Positions 6,922-12,159 of a stretch of DNA of 12,159 nt are shown here, piece by piece. Numbering within the stretch: the stretch's first letter is position 1; each line of letters opens with the position of its first letter. The notes under the pieces were generated by a model. It saw only the letters and a list, made by a program, of their open reading frames with translations. It did not search any database and was not told the DNA's origin. A program made the position numbers and the translations under genes. This DNA is from Gracilimonas sp031580945 (GTDB lineage: Bacteria > Bacteroidota > Rhodothermia > Balneolales > Balneolaceae): contig JAVLBT010000087.1 of assembly GCA_031580945.1 (NCBI GenBank), positions 1 through 12,159 on the forward strand. The letters run 5' to 3'.

Positions 6922-9330
6922 TTACCCTCTCAACTCAGCAGAAAATTGTTTTTCGAGAGATTTTACAATACGCTTAATAATAGGTTCTACTTGTTTGATA
7001 TTCAAGGTTTTGTTACGGTCAAGAAAATGAAGCCTAAAGGCCAGGCTTTTGTTTCCATCACCAATGGATTCACCCTCAAAAACATCAAATATATCAATGT
7101 CTTGGAGTTGGTGACCGGCTTTATCTTTAATGGCTTCCATGAGCTCTCCGGCCGTAACTTGCTGTGGTATAATAACGGCAAAATCAAATTCAAAAGCAGG
7201 AAATTTGGGCACGGACTGGAATGAATTTCCAGGAATGACTTTCAAAGCCTCAGCAATAGCTGAAACGGATAATTCTGCGACAAATGTATCTTGTTCAAAA
7301 TCATAAGCCTTTTTAAGATCTTCTGAAGGAAGGAAGAGCGACCCAATCATTACGTCACCCCAGTAATATTCCAGTGTATTTTCATCGGCGGCTTTGGAGC
7401 TGATGTGATCGGATAGCCCAATTTTGATAAGGAATGCATTCACCACTGATTTCAGGTCAAACACGGTATACGGTTCTGCTTCTTTAGCCCAGCTGTCTTT
7501 GTGCTTTAGTCCGGCAAGGCCAAACAGCACATGTACTTCTTCTTTAAAACCTTCGTAATAAGTGCCTTTTTCGTCTTTGTTGAATACATGACCAAGCTCA
7601 AAAAATCGAACACCGGTTGCATTTCTATTGAAGTTGTATGAGGCAGATTTCATAAATCCATGAAGAAGGGAAGGGCGCAGGGTGCTGTTGTCTTTGTTCA
7701 GTGGATTTAGTGCCGCTATCAATTCATCAGGATCTCCATACAGAGTAGCATCTTTTTCCGATATCAAAGAGTTCGAGTAGATTTCCCGAAGCCCAAGTTG
7801 CTGAGCTGTTTCCCTGATCTTTTGGTTTAAATTTTCCCATTCATTGATTGGTTCTGAGGAAACAAAAATTCCATGGTTGGGAGAGGGGATTTTGTTGTAA
7901 TCAAATAATCGCCCGACCTCTTCAATCAGATCTACTTCACGTTCAAGGTCGGGACGGAAGGTTGGGATCTCGTAGGTAATAGAGTCCTCATCTTTGGAAA
8001 TTTCATTAAGCTCCAGGCCATCTAAAATATTGGCAATGGTATTGACCTCGAAATCGGTTCCCAACAGGCGATTTACATAACTTTTACGAAGTGTGAGCTG
8101 GTGCGTTTCTGTTTTGGTGGGATGCACATCAATGGTTTCATCAGCGATGCTTCCCCCGGCTACTTTAACAATCAATTGTGCAGCTCTTTCCGCTGCTAAA
8201 GCCTGAATATTGGGGTCAATTCCCCGCTCAAAGCGATAGGAAGAATCGGTTTGCAGTGTTTGTTCTTTCGCGGTTTTACGGATCGAGCCGGGATCGAAGT
8301 AGGCACTTTCAATAAGGATATCGGTAGTTTGATGGCTTACTTCAGAATCTACGCCGCCCATCACGCCGGCAATAGCAACCGGACCTTCTCCATCACAAAT
8401 AAAAAGGGTGCCGGGAGAACATTTTCGCTTCACATGATCCAGTGTTTCAAATTCAATTTCTTTGTCGTAATCCCGTACTACAATTTCCTTTCCACGGATA
8501 GTAGCATAATCAAATGCATGCAGCGGTTGACCTAATTCGAACATCACGTAATTGGTTACGTCCACCACATTACTAACAGGACGTACACCGATGGCTTTCA
8601 GTTTATTTTGTAGCCAGCGGGGCGAATCTTTGATCTCCACACCTTTCACCATCTTTCCTACATAACGGTGGCATTTTTGGGCATTCTCAATCTTTATGCT
8701 AATATCATCTGATTTCTGAGCTTTTTTTCCTGATGGTATCTCAGGCTTATTAAGCTCCAAATTAAGTGCTGCAGCAAGGTCCCGCGCAACACCCAAATGA
8801 CAAGTAGCATCCGGCCGATTGGGAGTGATGGCAATATCAATAATGCTATCCTGATACAGGTCAAATATTTCTGAGATGGGGGTTCCAGCTTTAGGATCTC
8901 CGTCAAGCACCATGATACCAGAGTGGTCGTTTCCCAATCCAAGTTCATCTTCAGCACAAATCATTCCTTCAGAAACTTCTCCGCGTAACTTGGCTTTCTT
9001 GATCTTCAGATTTGATCCATCATCTAATTTTACAGGAAGTACAGAACCAACCGTTGCAACAGGTACTTTTTGGCCAGCAGCTACATTTTTTGCTCCACAT
9101 ACGATCTGTGTTTTGGAATCACCAAGATCAACATCACAAACCTGTAGTCGGTCGGCATTGGGGTGTTCGCGAACAGCAAGCACTTCCCCAACGATCACAC
9201 CATCAAGCGAGCTGCCGTGTTCTTCAAGTTCTTCAACTTCAAGACCAATGAGGGTTAATTTTTCTACTGTTTCTTCCGGTGAGAGCGGAAGGTCAATAAA
9301 TTCTTTAAGCCAATTGTAGGATACTTTCAT
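6922..9330 (-). CDS. pheT: Phenylalanine-tRNA ligase beta subunit
   Basis: This is the 802-residue beta chain of the alpha2-beta2 PheRS, which joins Phe to its tRNA and edits mischarged Tyr-tRNA(Phe). The N terminus (KVSYNWLKEFIDLPLSPEE) is typical. Residues ~40-150 are the EMAP/tRNA-binding OB domain (VGEVLAVREHPNADRLQVC, VCGAKNV). The B3/B4 editing domain follows at ~215-390 (VVDVTNYVMFELGQPLHAFD, GVMGGVDSEV). B5 lies at ~410-480, then the pseudo-catalytic core. The last ~95 residues are the FDX-ACB anticodon-binding domain (PKFPAFEFDFAVI, LAFRLHFLDRNKTLN). It appears full length and intact. The ATG at 9330 is only 11 nt after the hepT-like stop, without a Shine-Dalgarno, so its translation may depend on readthrough coupling from the remnant module lying between it and pheS. 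Confidence 0.97.
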   Translation of the reverse strand: MKVSYNWLKEFIDLPLSPEETVEKLTLIGLEVEELEEHGSSLDGVIVGEVLAVREHPNADRLQVCDVDLGDSKTQIVCGAKNVAAGQKVPVATVGSVLPVKLDDGSNLKIKKAKLRGEVSEGMICAEDELGLGNDHSGIMVLDGDPKAGTPISEIFDLYQDSIIDIAITPNRPDATCHLGVARDLAAALNLELNKPEIPSGKKAQKSDDISIKIENAQKCHRYVGKMVKGVEIKDSPRWLQNKLKAIGVRPVSNVVDVTNYVMFELGQPLHAFDYATIRGKEIVVRDYDKEIEFETLDHVKRKCSPGTLFICDGEGPVAIAGVMGGVDSEVSHQTTDILIESAYFDPGSIRKTAKEQTLQTDSSYRFERGIDPNIQALAAERAAQLIVKVAGGSIADETIDVHPTKTETHQLTLRKSYVNRLLGTDFEVNTIANILDGLELNEISKDEDSITYEIPTFRPDLEREVDLIEEVGRLFDYNKIPSPNHGIFVSSEPINEWENLNQKIRETAQQLGLREIYSNSLISEKDATLYGDPDELIAALNPLNKDNSTLRPSLLHGFMKSASYNFNRNATGVRFFELGHVFNKDEKGTYYEGFKEEVHVLFGLAGLKHKDSWAKEAEPYTVFDLKSVVNAFLIKIGLSDHISSKAADENTLEYYWGDVMIGSLFLPSEDLKKAYDFEQDTFVAELSVSAIAEALKVIPGNSFQSVPKFPAFEFDFAVIIPQQVTAGELMEAIKDKAGHQLQDIDIFDVFEGESIGDGNKSLAFRLHFLDRNKTLNIKQVEPIIKRIVKSLEKQFSAELRG

Positions 9331-9340
9331 TTATGATAGT

Positions 9341-9359
9341 ATTAAGAAAAGTTCTTAAT
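9341..9359. repeat. Perfect palindrome over the hepT-like stop codon
   Basis: Two 8-bp arms (ATTAAGAA / TTCTTAAT) flank a 3-nt centre. The element covers the last codons and stop of the hepT-like gene and ends 11 nt before the pheT start. In RNA it would form a short AT-rich hairpin without a following T-tract, so it is not a convincing terminator. It could affect hepT-pheT coupling, or be chance in AT-rich DNA. Confidence 0.45.
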
Positions 9360-9683
9360 TAATTCGTCAATTTTGGGTTTGATTTCGGGGATTTTGGTAT
9401 TGAGAACTGTCCAGATTATCTCATAATCAATATTACTGTAGTCATTAATAAGAATATCTCTCATTCCGGCCATATTTCGCCATTCAATATCCGGGTGTTT
9501 ATCCCTGAATTCTTTGAGGAGTTTTTTGGTCGCTTCACCAATAATTTCGAGGCAACGCTCTGTAGTTTTTCGTTTTTCGAAACTTCCTGCAAATTCTTTC
9601 ATAGTGAGCGATGAGTAATTTTCATACAGAAAATCGACCGTTTCCTTAATATGCTGAAGCAATTCAAGAGTGTAGTTTGACAT
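9342..9683 (-). CDS. HepT-like (DUF86) protein, probable inactive toxin
   Basis: The 113-residue protein has the all-helical DUF86/HepT pattern: an N-terminal LLQHIKETVDFL helix, RKTTERCLEIIGEATKKLL, HPDIEWRNMAGMRD and a C-terminal KIPEIKPKIDELI helix. Members are HEPN-type RNases paired with MntA nucleotidyltransferases that inactivate them by adding AMP. The active-site motif R-X4-6-H-X-Y is present as Arg75-Asp-Ile-Leu-Ile-Asn80-Asp-Tyr82: Arg and Tyr are kept, but the catalytic His is Asn (codon AAT at 9444-9446, one base from CAT). RNase activity is therefore probably lost (inference). The start overlaps the 3' end of an mntA remnant by 20 nt, the usual antitoxin-toxin arrangement. The pair lies between pheS and pheT in the same orientation, presumably on the same transcript. 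Confidence 0.8.
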   Translation of the reverse strand: MSNYTLELLQHIKETVDFLYENYSSLTMKEFAGSFEKRKTTERCLEIIGEATKKLLKEFRDKHPDIEWRNMAGMRDILINDYSNIDYEIIWTVLNTKIPEIKPKIDELIKNFS

Positions 9684-9819
9684 ACTGAATATCTTTTTCC
9701 ATTACTTTTCTAAATCGATTACTCACCGATTTGTTGGTCAGTACATCAACCTTTTTTCCTAGATTATCTTCCAGGAGCTTCAGGATTTGTTCTTTGGTAT
9801 GTTGTGTTTGGATTGCCAT
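9664..9819 (-). pseudogene. MntA-type nucleotidyltransferase antitoxin remnant
   Basis: A 51-codon reading frame from ATG 9819 to TGA 9666-9664. It begins with a helix like the MntA N terminus (TKEQILKLLEDN) and passes directly into what looks like the MntA C terminus (LGKKVDVLTNKSV, then RFRKVMEKDIQYV). The whole nucleotidyltransferase core that should lie between, with the GSYARGE and SDID-type metal-binding motifs, is absent, and normal family members are about twice as long. An in-frame TGA directly precedes the ATG. The frame stays open, so the loss is either an in-frame internal deletion or a 5' truncation with a new start. It lies 25 nt after the pheS stop and overlaps the hepT-like start. 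Whether the short peptide is made is unknown, but it cannot catalyse AMP transfer. Confidence 0.7.
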
Positions 9820-9844
9820 TCAGTAAAGATAAGTCAATCTGTGA

Positions 9845-10852
9845 TCAATTGAATTGTTCGAGGAAGCGTACATCATTTTCGTAAAAGGTACGGATGTCAT
9901 CAATACCGTGGCGCAGGATGGCGATGCGTTCTACCCCCATGCCCCAAGCAAAACCTGTATATTTTTCAGGATCAACTCCGGCGTGTTTGAAAACATTTGG
10001 ATCGACCATTCCGGAACCTAAAATTTCCAGCCACTTCCCGTCTTTTGCGGATCCCCACCAAATATCCATTTCCAGGCTTGGTTCGGTAAAAGGGAAAAAT
10101 CCAGGTCGAAGGCGATATTTTACATCAGTACCAAACATCAATTTTGCAAATGTGATCAGGGTTTCTTTGAGGTCTGCTACACTTACGTTTTCATCAACAT
10201 AGAGCGCTTCAACCTGGTGAAAAAGGAAGTAAGATTTTGGCGAAACCGCTTCATTTCGGTATACGCGCCCAGGCATAATGGCACGTATCGGTGGTTTTGT
10301 ATGCTCCATAAGCCGAATTTGAACGGGGGAGGTATGCGTTCGAAGCACCAAATCCTGAATATTTGGATCCTCATTTTTCCGAACAAAGAAAGTATCTTGT
10401 TCATCACGAGCCGGATGATTTGGCGGAAAGTTAAGTGCTGTGAAGTTATGAAAATCATCTTCGATCTCAGGCCCGTCAGCAATAGTAAAACCAAGGCGGT
10501 AGAAAATAGATTTCATTTCTTCCAGGGTTTTAGTGAGTGGGTGTAGTGAGCCTAAAGGCCAGGCGGGAGGGGGAAGGGTAATATCATCTTTAGCACTAAC
10601 TACTGTTGTTTTATTCTTTTCCAGATCCAGCTTAGCTTCTTCAAATTTTGATTCAGCCAATACCTTCACTTGATTCATAGCTTTACCTACTTCCGCTCGG
10701 TCTTCTTTAGGGACCTTGCCCATATTTTTGAACATGGATTGTACTTTTCCATTTCGGGAAAGGAACTCCAGACGGAATTCTTCAAGCTGTTCCTGATCGG
10801 TTATCTCGAATTGCTGAACTTCTTGTTGTAAATGTTTAATGTCATCAAGCAT
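9845..10852 (-). CDS. pheS: Phenylalanine-tRNA ligase alpha subunit
   Basis: This is the 335-residue catalytic chain of PheRS, a class II synthetase. Residues ~1-90 form the tRNA-binding coiled coil (MLDDIKHLQQEVQQF, SMFKNMGKVPKEDRAEVGK). The catalytic domain starts at PLTKTLEEMKSIFYRLGF and contains HPARDEQDTFF, the motif 2 region (GRVYRNEAVSPKSYFLFHQV) and motif 3 (GFAWGMGVERIAIL), where the Ala equivalent to E. coli Ala294 in the Phe pocket is kept. Full length and intact. The ATG at 10852 has no obvious Shine-Dalgarno. A terminator after rplT separates it from infC-rpmI-rplT, so it probably has its own promoter in 10853-11007. It should head the long leftward unit that also contains pheT, zapA and lolD. 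Confidence 0.96.
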   Translation of the reverse strand: MLDDIKHLQQEVQQFEITDQEQLEEFRLEFLSRNGKVQSMFKNMGKVPKEDRAEVGKAMNQVKVLAESKFEEAKLDLEKNKTTVVSAKDDITLPPPAWPLGSLHPLTKTLEEMKSIFYRLGFTIADGPEIEDDFHNFTALNFPPNHPARDEQDTFFVRKNEDPNIQDLVLRTHTSPVQIRLMEHTKPPIRAIMPGRVYRNEAVSPKSYFLFHQVEALYVDENVSVADLKETLITFAKLMFGTDVKYRLRPGFFPFTEPSLEMDIWWGSAKDGKWLEILGSGMVDPNVFKHAGVDPEKYTGFAWGMGVERIAILRHGIDDIRTFYENDVRFLEQFN

Positions 10853-11007
10853 GTGATGCTTCGTCTAATTTTTTGAATGTATGTACGTTCCAACATAGAG
10901 CAAAGGAACGAGAAGTTATTAGGTTCATTACTTGTATTTGGGTCCTGCGCAATGCGTTGGAAGCCATTAAGAGTTTAGCCTTGAGTATCAAAACACAATT
11001 CCTAAAA
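10853..11007 (-). other. Leader/promoter region of pheS, with a 6-bp inverted repeat
   Basis: The gap between the rplT terminator and pheS should hold the pheS promoter, but no consensus promoter could be called with confidence. CGTTCC (10886-10891) and GGAACG (10905-10910) form an inverted repeat with a 13-nt spacer, 33 nt before the start codon. No T-run follows it, so it is not an attenuator-type terminator. A 40-codon frame (ATG 10967 to TGA 10845) crosses the repeat and overlaps the pheS start by 8 nt. It has only two Phe codons and no Shine-Dalgarno, so it is not called as a leader peptide. No T-box or other known riboswitch is seen. Confidence 0.4.
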
Positions 11008-11049
11008 ATAAAAAAACCGGTAAACCTTGTGAAAAAGATCTACCGGTTT
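11008..11049 (-). terminator. Intrinsic terminator after rplT
   Basis: Perfect 9-bp arms (AAACCGGTA 11014-11022, TACCGGTTT 11041-11049) with an 18-nt loop. Read leftward they lead into a T-rich tract (complement of 11008-11016). It starts 19 nt after the rplT stop codon. The loop is long for an intrinsic terminator, but the stem plus T-tract is clear. It would separate infC-rpmI-rplT from pheS. Confidence 0.8.
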
Positions 11050-11067
11050 AAATCAAATAATATGCAA

Positions 11068-11415
11068 TTAAGCAGTGGCTTCCTTAACAATAGTAGCAAA
11101 CGTGTCTGCATCATGTACGGCTAAATCTGCAAGTACCTTACGGTTGATCTGAATATCCTTTTGCTTCATCCCGTGGATGAGCTTAGAATAGGTAGTATCA
11201 TTTAAACGTGCAGCCGCATTGATGCGGGTAATCCATAGACGACGGAAATTACGTTTACGATTCTTTCGGTCACGGTATTGGTACAATAGACCTTTTTCAA
11301 CCGCATTTTTAGATATCGTATAAACGTTTTTACGCTTGCCCCAGTAACCTTTCGCCTGATCAATGATCTTTTTGCGACGGCGACGGGAAGCCACCAAATT
11401 TAATGAACGTGGCAT
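11068..11415 (-). CDS. rplT: Large ribosomal subunit protein bL20
   Basis: This 115-residue basic protein binds 23S rRNA and is needed early in 50S assembly. In several bacteria it also represses its own operon by binding the leader mRNA. The full family pattern is present: PRSLNLVASRRRRKKIIDQAKGYWGKR at the N-terminal extension, RDRKNRKRNFRRLWITRINAAAR in the middle and IQINRKVLADLAVHD near the C terminus. Length is typical. It starts 19 nt after rpmI, with no clear Shine-Dalgarno, and is the last gene before the terminator at 11008-11049. Confidence 0.97.
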   Translation of the reverse strand: MPRSLNLVASRRRRKKIIDQAKGYWGKRKNVYTISKNAVEKGLLYQYRDRKNRKRNFRRLWITRINAAARLNDTTYSKLIHGMKQKDIQINRKVLADLAVHDADTFATIVKEATA

Positions 11416-11434
11416 TTTGTCGTGAGTTTAAAAA

Positions 11435-11635
11435 TTAAAATTTATAAGGGATTTGCCTTTTTATAGACTTCTCATTGGTTTTATCTACCAATGTATCTTT
11501 TCCAAGCTCCCTTTTTCTTTTACTACTTTTCTTGGTCAAAATGTGACGCTTGTAAGCTTTTTTACGCTTAATTTTACCGGAACCGGTAACTTTAAACCGC
11601 TTTTTAGCACCACTGTTACTTTTCATTTTTGGCAT
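11435..11635 (-). CDS. rpmI: Large ribosomal subunit protein bL35
   Basis: The 66-residue product is highly basic and has the bL35 pattern: PKMKSNSGAKKRFKVTGSGKIKRKKA, then HILTKKSSKRKRELGK. It is a structural protein of the 50S subunit. Length is typical. The ATG at 11635 has only a weak GGTGG-like Shine-Dalgarno. It lies 74 nt after infC and 19 nt before rplT, the standard infC-rpmI-rplT order. The infC-rpmI gap contains a small palindrome (11669-11681) of no clear role. Confidence 0.96.
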   Translation of the reverse strand: MPKMKSNSGAKKRFKVTGSGKIKRKKAYKRHILTKKSSKRKRELGKDTLVDKTNEKSIKRQIPYKF

Positions 11636-11709
11636 GGAAATCCACCAACTTTTGTGAAAATTTAAAGACTTATAAAATAAGGAGAATATTATCCCTGTGC
11701 AACGCAGAA

Positions 11710-12159
11710 TTAACTTTTGGAAGGAGTTAACATCATAATCATTCTACGGCCTTCCATATTTGGCTTAGACTCAATTTTGCCCACGTCAGAAAGATCTTTG
11801 GCAAGTTGTAAAAGCAATAATTCCCCTTTCTCCGTGTATAACATATCTCGGCCTCGAAATTGGACTGTAGCTTTTACTTTGTCACCGCCTTCTAAAAATT
11901 CACGAGCATGACGTGTTTTGAATTCAAGATCATGATCATCTGTATTTGGGCGGAAGCGTAATTCTTTAACTGAAACCGTATGTTGTTTCTTCTTCGCTTC
12001 TTTTTCTTTTTTCTTCTTTTCGTACATATACTTCCCAAAATCAATCACTTTGCAGACTGGTGGATTTGCCTTGGGTGCAACTTCAACCAGATCTAAATTG
12101 TATGATTCTGCTATTTGTATAGCACGATCAACCGTTGTGATCTCATGCCCTTCATCAGG
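11710..12159 (-). CDS. infC: Translation initiation factor IF-3 (5' partial)
   Basis: The last 149 residues of IF-3, which binds the 30S subunit, discriminates initiator tRNA and blocks premature 50S joining. The visible part begins inside the N-terminal domain (GHEITTVDRAIQIAESYNLDLVEVAP). The linker helix (CKVIDFGKYMYEKKKKEKEA) and the C-terminal domain (KELRFRPNTDDHDLEFK, AREFLEGGDKVKATVQFRGRDM, ending MMLTPSKS) follow. The frame is open to the window edge, so the start lies beyond it; the GTG at 12048 is an internal Val. Whether it uses the rare AUU-type start known for infC cannot be seen. Confidence 0.96.
   Translation of the reverse strand, partial: PDEGHEITTVDRAIQIAESYNLDLVEVAPKANPPVCKVIDFGKYMYEKKKKEKEAKKKQHTVSVKELRFRPNTDDHDLEFKTRHAREFLEGGDKVKATVQFRGRDMLYTEKGELLLLQLAKDLSDVGKIESKPNMEGRRMIMMLTPSKS

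Noticed and set aside
8876..9319. 147-residue + strand open frame opposite pheT
   Set aside because: It is antisense to the conserved tRNA-binding domain of PheT, with Ser/Thr/Pro-rich low-complexity composition typical of shadow frames.
10873..11124. 83-residue + strand open frame between pheS and rplT
   Set aside because: It runs through the rplT terminator and into the rplT 3' end on the opposite strand, with no domain or ribosome binding site.
11669..11681. Small palindrome CTTATAAAATAAG between infC and rpmI as an L20-type regulatory element
   Set aside because: Arms are only 5 bp and wholly AT-rich apart from the ends; nothing resembles a known r-protein leader structure.

Overview
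The window looks like a chromosomal segment from a Bacteroidota/FCB-type bacterium, most likely of the Rhodothermota/Balneolota kind. The evidence is a type IX secretion C-terminal sorting domain with the YPNPFNP motif, a beta-propeller/Y_Y_Y sensor with a LuxR-type HTH, scarce Shine-Dalgarno sequences, moderate to low GC, and an otherwise ordinary housekeeping core. The genus assignment is inference from these signatures. No prophage, IS element, CRISPR array, tRNA or rRNA was seen.

Layout. Bases 1-1058 hold the 3' end of a secreted T9SS-cargo protein on the + strand, closed by a strong intrinsic terminator (1082-1116). A short AT-rich intergenic stretch with interlocked inverted repeats precedes a large + strand gene (1285-3984) for a membrane-spanning propeller/Y_Y_Y/coiled-coil/HTH regulator. 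Everything from 4073 to the right edge is on the - strand and convergent with it. Reading in the direction of transcription, from right to left: infC (5' end outside the window), rpmI and rplT, ending at a terminator (11008-11049); then pheS, a toxin-antitoxin remnant, pheT, a small coiled-coil (ZapB-like) gene, zapA, a ymdB-type phosphoesterase gene broken by a frameshift, lolD, and a membrane-anchored TPR protein gene, ending at a terminator (4020-4045).

How the genes fit together. infC-rpmI-rplT is the usual translation-initiation/large-subunit cluster. pheS and pheT encode the two subunits of one enzyme but are separated here by an mntA-hepT-type pair. The mntA-like reading frame has lost its nucleotidyltransferase core, and the hepT-like protein carries Asn where the catalytic His of RX4-6HXY should be, so both halves appear degenerate. 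From pheT through lolD the gaps are 24 nt or less and one pair overlaps by 4 nt, suggesting one transcript that couples Phe-tRNA charging to cell-division (Zap), phosphodiesterase and lipoprotein-sorting genes.

The most unusual observations are the decayed toxin-antitoxin module between pheS and pheT, and the ymdB homologue that has both a single-base frameshift and an Asn-to-Asp change at a predicted metal ligand. I did not find convincing evidence for a wholly new system in this window.
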